From Lysobacterales bacterium (GTDB taxonomy: Bacteria > Pseudomonadota > Gammaproteobacteria > Xanthomonadales > SZUA-36): a DNA stretch of 64,000 bases. Below the pieces are notes generated by a model that worked only from the letters and a program-made list of their open reading frames with translations, did no database searches and was not told the origin of the DNA. Numbering within the stretch: position 1 is the first letter of the stretch; the number at the start of each line of letters is the position of its first letter. Made by a program: the position numbers and the translations under genes. This document shows positions 15,855-24,772 of this stretch, in pieces. The stretch spans positions 1-64,000 of the forward strand of contig JANQPM010000119.1 of the NCBI GenBank assembly GCA_028289465.1, in the 5' to 3' direction.

Positions 15855-17933
15855 ATGGTGAAATACTCAATTCTAGTGCTGATGGTGAGCGCCATCAGTT
15901 CGGGAGTGTCGGCTCAGGACAATAGCTACAGGGATGTTGAGTATGATCTTAGGCAAGGTCTGGAGCTGCGAGAAGTTGCGCGACGGGCACACGCCAATGC
16001 CGAGGGGTATTGGGATGAAAAACCGCCGTCAGATTATTCCGGAACCGATTATCCTGGAACCGACCAAAACTTGTCCGCCTATGAAGCCGTAGACGAAATC
16101 TACAACCGGGCACGGGCTGCCCAGGGCAACCCGAAGCTGGATTCTCAAGCCTTGGACATTATTCATGTCGCAACCAGCGTCATCGATGCGTGGCCGCAGT
16201 GCGAAGACAGCTATGGCGCCATCAAGCGGGCCGTCGAAATAATGCCCCGCCGCGCCCCCGAACTGGTCGCGCAGGTTGCGGCCAACGGCAATTGCAAGTG
16301 CTCCGGCGCCGGGCTGTGGCCGCCGCAGCGGATCGAAACCCGAATGCGTTCGGATTTACGTCATGCATTGCTGGATGTACCGTCCGCCTGCGCCTGCTCG
16401 CAGACCGCCATGCTGGCCGGAGTTGCCGGCCTGCCTGAGAACGACGCTTACGCCGATGCCGCGACGGATGAAGAGCGCACCAACATCGCCAATGCGATGG
16501 CTGAACGCGTTCAGGAGATCGTCAACCAGACAATATCGGAGCAAAGCCGGAACGGCTGGGAATGCGCCTGCGTGGACATCAATATCGCGTCAACGATGCA
16601 GGCGATCGGCGCGGAAGGCCTGCAAGAGAGCGTATATACGAATCTGGCAGAGAAATATGCTAAAGCAGGCGGCGCCAGCCTGGTCGTGGATTCCTTTGGC
16701 GTTGTCGGCTGGTATCCGGATTTAGCCTGGGGCAAGGAGAGCTATATAAGCCGGGACAATGTGCTGCGCCGCAATGCGTCCGTTTACCGGGGTGACCGTC
16801 TGGTTCTCGATCCGTTCACGCCACGTACCGAATTCTACGGCCTTGAGGATGGCTCCTATGAGGGTTTCGGCCAGCATCAGATAACGTCGACCCAGATACC
16901 GACCGACATCATTATTTCCGAATACGCGGAAGGCTGGAATCAGAAATCGCTGGCTTTGCCTGAGGGCCAGCGGGACCCTGACGAGCGCAATCGCGCCATC
17001 GAGATTTACAACGGTTCGGGCAAGCCCATTGACCTGGGGCAGCGCCAGTATTTTGTCGAGATCTATGGAAAACCGGGTAAGCCTGGGCCGGTGTTGGCAG
17101 CGACCGGTACCAATGACACCGGTTCGGCTGAAGAGACAAGCCTGGTTAAAAACCGCGTGACCCTGGATTCGATAACGACATTTAAGCTGGACAGCTATGA
17201 ATTATCAGCCGATGCCAAAACGGCATTGGATGGACTGGCCGCTACGCTGGGCTCGGTGGAGCTGGCCAGTGAAATACTGGTGGTTGGGCACACCTGTTCC
17301 CTGGCTTCGGACGAATACAATGCCGTGCTGTCGGAAAATCGTGCCCGTTCGGTACGTGACTATCTGGTCGCAAGAGGCATCGACCCGGCCCGGCTTCGTA
17401 TTGAGGGACGCGGCGAAAGCGAGCCGGCTTTTTCCAACGCCACCGAGGAGTCGAGGCGCCGCAACCGCCGGGTTGAAGTCGATTTCGTGACTCAGCAGGA
17501 AGTCCGGCATGAGGTGCTTGCCGATGCACCGACCCCGGTAAGCGGCTGGGAGGCCGACTCGGTAGTCGTTGCCACTGACGAAGTCGGATACGGCAGTGCC
17601 GATACGCCGCGTCAGGTACTCACGCTGACCGGTGTTGTGGAACCGGGAAAAACCTTGGTCATTGCGTACAGCAAGTCGGATGACGCGCTGATCGAGCAAG
17701 CCGACATAGTGACGGACAAGCTGAACTTCGGGCCTAATGAATCATTGGCGATGCGCCGCGACGGCAATCCGACCATGTGCGAAGCCAGCGGGTACGCTTT
17801 CGTTAAGGACTACGACATCGACAGCGTCAGAAACCTGCAGCCCAGCCCGCCGTTTGTACCGGTTACCGGACCAATCACCGCGGATCCGGGTAAAACCGGG
17901 CCCAGAGGCGGCGACAAGGCCAGCCCCAACTGA
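15855..17933 (+). CDS. Secreted OmpA-domain protein with split lamin-tail-like domain
   Basis: 692 aa with signal peptide (MVKYSILVLMVSAISSGVSAQ). Residues about 20-330 are a helical, Cys-containing region (CKCSGAG, CACSQT, CACVD) that I do not recognise. At about 352-415 a lamin-tail-like start appears (IIISEYAEG...NRAIEIYNGSGKPIDLG). An OmpA peptidoglycan-binding domain occupies about 435-541 (VGHTCSLASDEYN, LSENRARSVRDYLVARGI, RRRNRRVEVDF). The other half of the lamin-tail-like fold appears to resume at about 560-640 (RQVLTLTGVVEPGKTLVIAY, LNFGPNESLAMRRDG). Probably an envelope protein tethering an extracellular or periplasmic domain to peptidoglycan. A 15-base tandem duplication sits at 16032-16061. 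It follows its own AT-rich upstream region. Confidence 0.75.
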   Translation: MVKYSILVLMVSAISSGVSAQDNSYRDVEYDLRQGLELREVARRAHANAEGYWDEKPPSDYSGTDYPGTDQNLSAYEAVDEIYNRARAAQGNPKLDSQALDIIHVATSVIDAWPQCEDSYGAIKRAVEIMPRRAPELVAQVAANGNCKCSGAGLWPPQRIETRMRSDLRHALLDVPSACACSQTAMLAGVAGLPENDAYADAATDEERTNIANAMAERVQEIVNQTISEQSRNGWECACVDINIASTMQAIGAEGLQESVYTNLAEKYAKAGGASLVVDSFGVVGWYPDLAWGKESYISRDNVLRRNASVYRGDRLVLDPFTPRTEFYGLEDGSYEGFGQHQITSTQIPTDIIISEYAEGWNQKSLALPEGQRDPDERNRAIEIYNGSGKPIDLGQRQYFVEIYGKPGKPGPVLAATGTNDTGSAEETSLVKNRVTLDSITTFKLDSYELSADAKTALDGLAATLGSVELASEILVVGHTCSLASDEYNAVLSENRARSVRDYLVARGIDPARLRIEGRGESEPAFSNATEESRRRNRRVEVDFVTQQEVRHEVLADAPTPVSGWEADSVVVATDEVGYGSADTPRQVLTLTGVVEPGKTLVIAYSKSDDALIEQADIVTDKLNFGPNESLAMRRDGNPTMCEASGYAFVKDYDIDSVRNLQPSPPFVPVTGPITADPGKTGPRGGDKASPN

Positions 17934-18161
17934 CAGTGTCAAACCTCCCGGCGGATATAAGTACACAATCTATACGCCCAGTGGAGGACAAGAATCCCGG
18001 ACCGGCAGTGCTGAGCAAATTCATATTTCGAATCTGGGTGGCTGCAGCTAATCACAAGGTCCGTATAGCTGCATTTTTGACTTGCGACTTTGCCATACAA
18101 ACTTTTGGAAACTGCTGGATAGGCATCATTTAGCATTTCTCCCTCCTCTTTTAGTGAGGGT

Positions 18162-19754
18162 TTATGCGCCTGACCAATAAGTCGGCGAGCCCAGTCCCAC
18201 TGGCAGCCCAAACCCGAAGACCCAGACAAAGAATAATATCGTCCAGCAGATAAAGTAGAAGATCGAGTACGGCAACATCGTGGCGATCAGGGTGCCGATC
18301 CCCAGTTTCTTGTCATAGCGGCTGGCCCAGGCCAGGATCAGGCCGAAATAGCTCATCATCGGCGTGATAATGTTGGTGGAGGAATCGCCGATACGGTAAG
18401 CAGCCTGGATCACTTCGGGTGAGTAACCCAGTAGCATCAGCATCGGCACAAAAATGGGTGCGGTGACCGCCCACTGGGCAGAAGCTGATCCCAGGCTTAG
18501 GTTGACCAGCCCACAAATCATGATGAAGAAAAGGAATACGATCGGGCCGGTCAGGCCAATGGATTTCAGCAAATCAGCGCCCGTGATCGCGGTGATCAGC
18601 CCGAGATTGGTCCAGCCGAAGAACGCGACAAACTGGGCCGCGAAGAAAATCAGCACCATATATAAGCCCAAGGTAGACATGGCGGATGCCATGCCGTCGA
18701 CCACATCCCGGTCGTTCTTGATGGTACCGGCGGTGCGACCATAGGCAAATCCGGTGACCAGGAAAAAAATGAATATCCACGCCACGATAGAACGGAAAAA
18801 CGGCGTGGACGAGGACAGGAAACCCTGCCCTGCACTGGCCGGGTCTCGCAATACGCCTGATTCCGGCACCACCAGGAATGCAATCAAGGCAAGAATAGCC
18901 ACCAGAGCCACACCCGCGCTGACCAATCCCTTTTTCTCAGTCGAACTTAGCCGCTGCATCTGTCTGCCATCAAGGATGGCCGGGTCAGCACGCGAGTCGT
19001 CGTATTCACCGAGCTTGGGCTCAACGATGAAGATCGTGACCAGCGAACCCACGACCGTGATCATGAACGTACTGACGATCATAAAGAACCAGTTGGCAGT
19101 GGCATATACCTCGTAGCTGGGATCCAGCAGTCGTGCCGCTTCCTGTGTGATGCCGGCCAGCAGCGGGTCGATGGTGCCGAGGAACAGGTTGGCTGAGTAA
19201 CCCCCGGAAACACCGGCAAACGCCGCGGCCATGCCGGCCAAGGGATGCCGCCCCAGGGCGAGAAAAATAGCGCCCGCCAGCGGTACCAGCACCACGTACC
19301 CCATTTCAGAAGCGGTATTGGAAATGACACCAGCAAACACGACAGCCACGGTGACCAGGTGCTTAGGCGCATTCATCACGATGCCTCGCACCATGGCCGA
19401 CAGCATGCCGGATTTCTCTGCCACGCCCACGCCCAGCATGGCCACCAGCACCACGCCCAGTGGTGCAAAGTTGACATAATTTGAGACCAGGTTGCCCAGG
19501 ATTCGACGCACGCCCTCAGCATTGAGCAGACTCACCGCCTCGATCATCGTGCCGGCGGCAACCCCTGGCCTGGGGTCTTCCACGGCAACGCCCAGCCAGC
19601 CAAACAGGCCGGAAACCAGTACCATCGCGAATGCCAGCAGCGCAAATAGCGTTACTGGATGCGGCAACAGGTTGCCCAGGAATTCAACAACATCAAGAAA
19701 TCGAGCGAATAGGTTTCGTTTCGCCGTTTTCGCCGGCTGAGAAGGATTACTCAA
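18162..19754 (-). CDS. AbgT family transporter
   Basis: 530 aa with about 11-13 hydrophobic helices. Family features are the N-terminal FLDVVEFLGNLLPHPVTLFALLAF region, NYVNFAPLGVVLVAMLGVGVAEKSG and GFAYGRTAGTIKNDRDVVDGM (given in pieces). AbgT proteins import p-aminobenzoyl-glutamate or export sulfonamide-type compounds, driven by ion gradients. Length is normal. It converges with the OmpA gene across a 228-base gap with only a weak hairpin (CCCTC/GAGGG near 18140). Substrate cannot be assigned. Confidence 0.92.
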   Translation of the reverse strand: MSNPSQPAKTAKRNLFARFLDVVEFLGNLLPHPVTLFALLAFAMVLVSGLFGWLGVAVEDPRPGVAAGTMIEAVSLLNAEGVRRILGNLVSNYVNFAPLGVVLVAMLGVGVAEKSGMLSAMVRGIVMNAPKHLVTVAVVFAGVISNTASEMGYVVLVPLAGAIFLALGRHPLAGMAAAFAGVSGGYSANLFLGTIDPLLAGITQEAARLLDPSYEVYATANWFFMIVSTFMITVVGSLVTIFIVEPKLGEYDDSRADPAILDGRQMQRLSSTEKKGLVSAGVALVAILALIAFLVVPESGVLRDPASAGQGFLSSSTPFFRSIVAWIFIFFLVTGFAYGRTAGTIKNDRDVVDGMASAMSTLGLYMVLIFFAAQFVAFFGWTNLGLITAITGADLLKSIGLTGPIVFLFFIMICGLVNLSLGSASAQWAVTAPIFVPMLMLLGYSPEVIQAAYRIGDSSTNIITPMMSYFGLILAWASRYDKKLGIGTLIATMLPYSIFYFICWTILFFVWVFGFGLPVGLGSPTYWSGA

Positions 19755-20021
19755 AATGAGACTCGCTCTTTTAGGCCAATTGACCGCAAGGATGATAGCA
19801 AACCTGGCGAGTTCTAGTTAGGCTGCAGAAAGGAATCAAGTCCGATTTCATCATTCCACCTATAACCGGGTAAACGTAAAATCTAGGGCAGGTCCGTATT
19901 AATTTATTCGTCGCGGGGATTGATCATTACAGTCTCACCGTCGCGTATGTGGCGCAAGACACTCTGAAGTTGGGTTCACAACCGCGAGCTATTCACAAAT
20001 AATTATTTTAAAAAGAATTAT
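19755..20021. other. Intergenic region upstream of AbgT gene
   Basis: Mixed composition, becoming AT-rich toward 20020, where AATAATT and AATTATT form an imperfect palindrome next to the tRNA fragment. It presumably holds the AbgT promoter on the minus strand. I see no gene in it and no integrase. Confidence 0.4.
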
Positions 20022-20066
20022 TGGCGCCCCGGGCAGGACTCGAACCTGCAACCTTCCGTTTAGGAG
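20022..20066 (-). pseudogene. 3' fragment of tRNA-Arg(CCU), probable att scar
   Basis: Read on the minus strand this is CTCCTAA (anticodon loop, anticodon CCU), the 3' anticodon stem ACGGA, AGGTT, the T arm GCAGG-TTCGAGT-CCTGC, a 3' acceptor strand CCGGGGC, a discriminator base and an encoded CCA. The 5' half of the tRNA is absent: the bases before the anticodon loop form G/C-rich sequence that cannot pair with the stem or acceptor. Fragments cut at the anticodon loop are what tyrosine-recombinase integration into a tRNA gene leaves at the far end of an island. It lies right before the polysaccharide cluster. Confidence 0.75.
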
Positions 20067-20121
20067 GAGGTGGGGGTGGGGCTCCTTTGTTTCTGAGGCG
20101 GCAGTCCTTGCACTGACTGTT

Positions 20122-20136
20122 GTTCAACGGTTGAAC
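20122..20136. promoter_or_regulatory. Perfect palindrome upstream of rfaH-like gene
   Basis: GTTCAAC-G-GTTGAAC, a 15-base perfect inverted repeat 34 bases before the chosen start. It has the size of an operator half-site pair. The MarR-EPS regulator encoded nearby is one possible ligand; nothing in the sequence proves it. Confidence 0.4.
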
Positions 20137-20170
20137 ATATCATATGATGCCGCTTGACAAGGGCGCTGAA

Positions 20171-20692
20171 ATGGCAAAATCGATGGACTTTTCCCGTGGC
20201 GAAAAATGGTTTGTGGTATTCACCAAACCCCGCCAAGAACAGTTGGCGCTTAGCCACCTTGAACGACAGGGCTATCACTGCTTCCTGCCGCAGGCGGTCA
20301 ATCCGCAGCAGCGACGGCGGCGGCGGATTGAACCGTTGTTTCCCCGCTATTTATTTTTACGAGCGGATCCCGGGCGCCAAAACCTGGCTCCGGTCGGCAG
20401 TTCCAGAGGCGTGACCGGTCTGGTGCGTTTCGGGAATGCGCTGGCGACCTTATCCGCATCGATCGTTCGCGCGATCCAGTCGCGCGTTGATCCCGATTCC
20501 GGGCTGGTGCAGTTACACCCCGCCGATATCAGGCCCGGAGATGAAGTTGAGGTCTTTGCCGGCCCGTTCTGTGGCGTGAAAGGAATCGTCCAGGAATTTA
20601 TCGCTGAAAAACGCGCCACGCTGCTGATGAGGATGCTGGGCAGGGAGGCGCGCGTTGCAGTGAACGCTGATCAGGTTCGTACAACCTGTTAG
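20171..20692 (+). CDS. rfaH: RfaH-like transcription antiterminator
   Basis: 173 aa from the ATG with AAGGGC 8 bases upstream (an ATG at 20144 would add nine residues). The N-terminal NGN domain follows RfaH more than NusG: WFVVFTKPRQEQLALSHLERQGYHCF (in pieces), EPLFPRYLFLRAD, SSRGVTGLVRFG. The C-terminal KOW domain reads IRPGDEVEVFAGPFCGVKGIV...MLGREARVAV. RfaH is recruited to RNA polymerase paused at an ops element and suppresses Rho-dependent termination in long sugar operons. An exact ops element lies 45 bases after this gene, so the protein very likely controls the operon it heads. Confidence 0.9.
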   Translation: MAKSMDFSRGEKWFVVFTKPRQEQLALSHLERQGYHCFLPQAVNPQQRRRRRIEPLFPRYLFLRADPGRQNLAPVGSSRGVTGLVRFGNALATLSASIVRAIQSRVDPDSGLVQLHPADIRPGDEVEVFAGPFCGVKGIVQEFIAEKRATLLMRMLGREARVAVNADQVRTTC

Positions 20693-20716
20693 GCAGCCGG
20701 CGCGTTGAATATGCGT

Positions 20717-20748
20717 CGCACACCGGTGCGCTGCAGGGCGGTAGCGTG
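20717..20748 (+). promoter_or_regulatory. JUMPstart-like hairpin plus ops element
   Basis: The 12-base string GGCGGTAGCGTG at 20737-20748 is identical to the E. coli ops element that pauses RNA polymerase and recruits RfaH. It is preceded by a hairpin at 20717-20730 (CGCAC-ACCG-GTGCG), as in the JUMPstart leader of O-antigen operons. It lies between the rfaH-like gene and the MarR-EPS gene, inside what would be the leader of the main polysaccharide operon. Confidence 0.85.
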
Positions 20749-20829
20749 CCCGAATCCGGGTAAGTTCGAAAACGCAGCACCGGGTCATTCGCCAACCCCG
20801 GTGGTTATTAGGTCCGGCGGTTATTAGGT

Positions 20830-21162
20830 ATGGATCAAGGAACACATCTTCGACTGCTGCAATATCTGGAAGCCCACCCGCAGGTGAGCCAGCGCGAGCT
20901 GGCCAAGCATCTCGGCATCAGTCTGGGCAAAGCAAATTACTGCATCAATGCGTTAATCGCGAAAGGCCTGGTTAAAGTTCAGAATTTCACCAGCAGTACA
21001 AACAAGCGGTCCTATTTGTACTTGCTGACACCAGCCGGCATTAGTGCGAAGACCACCATCGCAATGAAATTTCTGCAGCGAAAAATGCAGGAATACGAAG
21101 CGCTCAAACGGGAAATACAGGAGTTGCAGCGTGAGGTCCGGCACAACCGGGACCGGGCTTGA
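20830..21162 (+). CDS. MarR family EPS-associated transcriptional regulator
   Basis: 110 aa. A winged helix-turn-helix (LLQYLEAHPQVSQRELAKHLGISLGKANYCINALIAKGLVKV, here in full only as positions 8-49) is followed by a C-terminal coiled coil (RKMQEYEALKREIQELQREV). This is the compact MarR-EPS family found at the head of exopolysaccharide clusters in beta- and gammaproteobacteria. A 16-base duplication (CCGGTGGTTATTAGGT, then CCGGCGGTTATTAGGT) ends directly at the ATG and so shapes its ribosome binding region. Target sites are unknown. Confidence 0.88.
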   Translation: MDQGTHLRLLQYLEAHPQVSQRELAKHLGISLGKANYCINALIAKGLVKVQNFTSSTNKRSYLYLLTPAGISAKTTIAMKFLQRKMQEYEALKREIQELQREVRHNRDRA

Positions 21163-21315
21163 CAGAATGTTCACTGCTGACCGGAATAATAGCAACGGAA
21201 ATCATAGGCGCGCGAACAACGGTTCCGGAAAACCTGATTCCGGAAAAGTGGATTCTGAACATCATATTGCGACAACCTGGGCTGGCCGCCTTGCAACGAG
21301 CGGCTGGATAAGACA

Positions 21316-22617
21316 ATGAATACGGACCGCATCAATTTACCGAAACTGGACCGGAACGAGGTTACCATCGGCATTCTCGGCATGGGTTATGTCGGTTTGC
21401 CGCTGGCAGTTGAGTTTGCGAAACGATACCGGACCGTCGGTTTCGACATCGACCCGTCAAGGATCGGTGAACTCACTGATGGTAAAGACCGCACGATGGA
21501 AGTCAGCACCGAAGAGCTGACACGCGGTGACGGTCTGAAGTTTACAGCCGATGCAGCCGATCTTGCGGCCGCCAATGTCTTTATCGTAACCGTTCCGACG
21601 CCGATCGACGCGCATAGGCGTCCGGATCTGGAACCGCTGGAGAAAGCCTGCCATACCGTTGGCGAAGTGCTGAAAGCCGGCAGCATCGTAATATTCGAGT
21701 CCACTGTCTTCCCCGGCGCAACAGAAGAAGTGTGCGTGCCGATTGTCGCCAGCACATCGGGACTGCGGTTCAATATCGACTTTTTTGCCGGATACAGTCC
21801 GGAGCGGATCAACCCGGGCGATAAACAGCACCGTTTGACGACGATCAAGAAAGTCACTTCCGGTTCGACACCGGAAGCGGCGGAGTTTGTCGATCGCCTG
21901 TATCAGACGATTGTCAGCGCCGGCACTCATAAGACCAGCAGCATCAGGGTGGCCGAGGCGGCCAAAGTGATTGAGAACACTCAGCGGGATGTCAATATCG
22001 CGCTGGTCAACGAGCTCGCGATGCTGTTCAACCGGCTGAACCTGGATACCGAGGAAATACTGGAGGCCGCCGGCACCAAATGGAACTTCCTTCCGTTTCG
22101 TCCCGGTCTGGTCGGCGGGCATTGCATCGGTGTCGATCCTTACTACCTGACTTACAAAGCGCAGCAGCTCGGCTATCATCCGGAAGTCATTCTGGCCGGC
22201 CGCAGGATCAATGACGGAATGGGCGCTTACGTTGCGCAGCAGGTCGTAGCCTTGATGCTGAAACGCCAGATTCATATCAGCGGCGCGCGCGTACTGGTAC
22301 TGGGTCTGACCTTCAAGGAAAACTGCCCGGATCTGAGAAATACCAAGGTCATTGATGTCGTCAACGAGTTTCGTGCGCTGCAAGCCGAGGTGGATGTGTA
22401 CGACCCGTGGGTAGACAGCGAGGAAGCACAGCGCGAATACGGGCTGACGATCCGCACACCGGAACCCGGCGCTTACGATGCCATCATCGTTGCCGTATCC
22501 CATCGGCAATTCGAGCAACTGGGTATAGACCGGCTGCGCGCCTACGGCAAGCCGGTCCATGTACTGTACGATGTCAAATACCTGTTCCCGGCCCCGGTGG
22601 CGGACGGGCGGCTTTAG
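21316..22617 (+). CDS. tviB: UDP-N-acetylhexosamine 6-dehydrogenase (TviB/WbpA-like)
   Basis: 433 aa. NAD site [17 protein letters not shown] at about residue 17, the central helix region, and the catalytic Cys in [17 protein letters not shown]. The whole reads as the TviB/WbpA type that oxidises UDP-GlcNAc or UDP-GalNAc at C6 to the uronic acid, using two NAD+. It pairs with the TviC-like epimerase that follows, as in Vi antigen and Pseudomonas O6, predicting UDP-GalNAcA (or GlcNAcA) as one building block. An uncoded stretch of 153 bases before it contains a 15-base tandem duplication (21221-21259). Confidence 0.88.
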   Translation: MNTDRINLPKLDRNEVTIGILGMGYVGLPLAVEFAKRYRTVGFDIDPSRIGELTDGKDRTMEVSTEELTRGDGLKFTADAADLAAANVFIVTVPTPIDAHRRPDLEPLEKACHTVGEVLKAGSIVIFESTVFPGATEEVCVPIVASTSGLRFNIDFFAGYSPERINPGDKQHRLTTIKKVTSGSTPEAAEFVDRLYQTIVSAGTHKTSSIRVAEAAKVIENTQRDVNIALVNELAMLFNRLNLDTEEILEAAGTKWNFLPFRPGLVGGHCIGVDPYYLTYKAQQLGYHPEVILAGRRINDGMGAYVAQQVVALMLKRQIHISGARVLVLGLTFKENCPDLRNTKVIDVVNEFRALQAEVDVYDPWVDSEEAQREYGLTIRTPEPGAYDAIIVAVSHRQFEQLGIDRLRAYGKPVHVLYDVKYLFPAPVADGRL

Positions 22618-22688
22618 CACGTTTATTTTTTAACAAGTTTATTTTTCTTGGGTTTATCTTTTAATCGGGTTTGTAGAGAACGACCGCC

Positions 22689-23771
22689 TTGGCTTCCAAA
22701 TATAACCATCTTCGGCAGCGCTTAAAGGACAAGCCGGCAATCTGGCTGGTAACCGGCGTCGCCGGTTTTATCGGTTCCAATTTGCTGGAAACCCTGCTCG
22801 GCCTGGACCAGCAGGTGGTCGGTCTGGACAACTTTTCGACCGGACACCCGCGGAATCTCGATGACGTGCGCGCAGCAGTCGAACCGGATCAGTGGGGGCG
22901 GTTCAGTTTTATCGAAGGCGATATTCGGAATCTGGTGACCTGTCAGCGGGCCTGCAGCGGAACGGACTATATCCTGCATCAGGCGGCGCTGGGTTCGGTG
23001 CCGCGCTCGGTAAAAGATCCGATAGCGACCAATCAGGCCAATATCGACGGCTTTTTGAATATGCTGGTTGCAGCGCGCGATGCAAAGGTCAGGCGCCTGG
23101 TCTATGCGGCCTCTAGCTCCACCTACGGCGACCATCCGGATTTACCGAAGGTCGAAAACAAAATCGGCCGGCCGCTTTCCCCGTATGCGGTCACCAAGCT
23201 GGTCAATGAACTGTATGCCGATGTTTTCGCCCGCGTTTACGGCCTGAGTACCATCGGCCTGCGCTACTTCAACGTTTTCGGTCCGCGCCAGGATCCGAAA
23301 GGTGCCTATGCCGCGGTTATCCCGAGATGGATTGCGGCAATGGCCAGCGGCACAACCGCATATATCAACGGCGACGGCAGGACCACCCGCGATTTCTGTT
23401 TTATTGAGAATTGCGTGCAGGCCAATCTTCTTGCGGCGCTAAGCGGAGAAGACAGTGCCAATCAGGTCTACAATATCGCCTGCGGCGAGCAGATCACGCT
23501 CAACGAGCTGTTTGCATTGATTCGGGATAGCCTGGTTCCAAATTTTCCCGACGCAAAATATATCAATCCGACCCACCGCGAATTCAGAGTCGGTGATGTA
23601 CGCCACTCGCTGGCCGATATTCAAAAAGCTGCAGCCAATCTTGAATATCAGCCGGAATATTCGGTGCGGGACGGCGTCCGCTTATTGACGGCATGGTATG
23701 CGGATAAAGCGGATTTCGAAGGCGCAAACGGTGCGGGCGTAGGCACCAGGGACCGGCTGACCAGGTCCTGA
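22689..23771 (+). CDS. tviC: UDP-GlcNAc(A) 4-epimerase (TviC/WbpP-like)
   Basis: 360 aa, TTG start; no better start fits because the conserved N-terminus begins at once. Motifs are [15 protein letters not shown] (Rossmann, GxxGxxG), [16 protein letters not shown], and SPYAVTK supplying Tyr and Lys. The extra N-terminal 17 residues ([19 protein letters not shown]) are characteristic of the WbpP/TviC group, which interconverts UDP-GlcNAc(A) and UDP-GalNAc(A). It is separated from tviB by an AT-rich gap of 71 bases made of three imperfect GTTTATTTTT-type copies (22621-22668). Confidence 0.88.
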   Translation: MASKYNHLRQRLKDKPAIWLVTGVAGFIGSNLLETLLGLDQQVVGLDNFSTGHPRNLDDVRAAVEPDQWGRFSFIEGDIRNLVTCQRACSGTDYILHQAALGSVPRSVKDPIATNQANIDGFLNMLVAARDAKVRRLVYAASSSTYGDHPDLPKVENKIGRPLSPYAVTKLVNELYADVFARVYGLSTIGLRYFNVFGPRQDPKGAYAAVIPRWIAAMASGTTAYINGDGRTTRDFCFIENCVQANLLAALSGEDSANQVYNIACGEQITLNELFALIRDSLVPNFPDAKYINPTHREFRVGDVRHSLADIQKAAANLEYQPEYSVRDGVRLLTAWYADKADFEGANGAGVGTRDRLTRS

Positions 23772-23778
23772 TACCCGT

Positions 23779-24747
23779 ATGCCGAATCGCAAAAGCACCA
23801 ACAGCGAAGCAAGCCGGGCAAGCACCGAAATACTGGTCGACGCAGTATTTCGGAATCGGCCAAGGCGGCAGCACCTGGAACTGATGGCGGACGAGGCGGT
23901 CTGGAAGGAGCTCGATCATCATCAGTCGCTGGCCACGCTGGCTTTTCAGTTTGAGAACATCGAACCCGGCACCGATGCGCAGCGGCGGATTCGCCAGCGC
24001 CTGAAAGCGCTGGTCATCAAATACGCCGGCCAGCAGATGGTCTGGGCGGAGGGCCTCGAACGGATTGAACAGGCGCTTGCCGACAGGTCCATACGGTTTT
24101 TGTACCTGAAAGGATGGGCTGCCGCGCAGACCGTCTATCCGCAGCCGTGGATGCGCATGATGACCGATGTCGATATCTTCGTGGATCCGGCGCGCCTGGA
24201 CGATGCACTGGACGTTCTGCATGTTCTCGGCTACCGGAACTACTTTCCGCCCAGAGGCAGAATCACCCGCAGCCAGTATATGTATGCCAAAGCCCTGAAA
24301 CCCGGGGTGGACCTGGTGATCGACCTGCATTTCCGAATCAGCAACCACCCGCGGTACTGGGCCGTATTTGATTTCGACCGGGTATGGACAGACCGGCAGC
24401 AACGGCGTGGACTGACCCGTCTGTCCGACCGCGAGTTCCTGTTTCATGCCAATAACCACGCATCGCTAAAAGGTATCGTGGATTCCGTCTTTCAGGAGAT
24501 GGCGGATTGGTTCTTCCTTTGCCCGGCACGGCCAAGTGAGCCGGCCCGGTACCTGGATTTTTTGCAACCGAAACTGCAGCAGCTCACCGACCGGCGCCGC
24601 AGCGTTACCCCGCAATTGCTGTTCGGCAGCTACAACAAGGCAAAACACCGGGTGTTCCTGGACCGCTTTTCTTCGCTGCCCAATAACCGTACCCGGTTTC
24701 TGTACCTCAAGGAACTGGTCTTCGGCGGCCGACCGAGGCAGCAGTAG
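23779..24747 (+). CDS. Nucleotidyltransferase family protein (NTP_transf_5)
   Basis: 322 aa. The key stretch FLYLKGWAAAQTVYPQPWMRMMTDVDIFVDPARLDDA (about residues 111-150; K-G at the start and D-x-D-x-F-V at the end) is that of the uncharacterised nucleotidyltransferase family PF14907, and NNHASLKG lies further on. No substrate is known for the family, which is seen in exopolysaccharide and HPr-rel loci. Here it is 8 bases after the epimerase in the same operon. It may activate a sugar or modify a protein of the assembly machine. Confidence 0.8.
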   Translation: MPNRKSTNSEASRASTEILVDAVFRNRPRRQHLELMADEAVWKELDHHQSLATLAFQFENIEPGTDAQRRIRQRLKALVIKYAGQQMVWAEGLERIEQALADRSIRFLYLKGWAAAQTVYPQPWMRMMTDVDIFVDPARLDDALDVLHVLGYRNYFPPRGRITRSQYMYAKALKPGVDLVIDLHFRISNHPRYWAVFDFDRVWTDRQQRRGLTRLSDREFLFHANNHASLKGIVDSVFQEMADWFFLCPARPSEPARYLDFLQPKLQQLTDRRRSVTPQLLFGSYNKAKHRVFLDRFSSLPNNRTRFLYLKELVFGGRPRQQ

Positions 24748-24772
24748 CCGACCGGTTGAGCCGTTGCAAACG

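Noticed and set aside
20022-20110. Intact tRNA-Arg gene
   Set aside because: The 5' half does not pair with the acceptor or anticodon stem and the D arm is missing.
24536-24772. Upstream extension of the FkbM methyltransferase
   Set aside because: Overlaps the nucleotidyltransferase gene and has low-complexity shadow composition.
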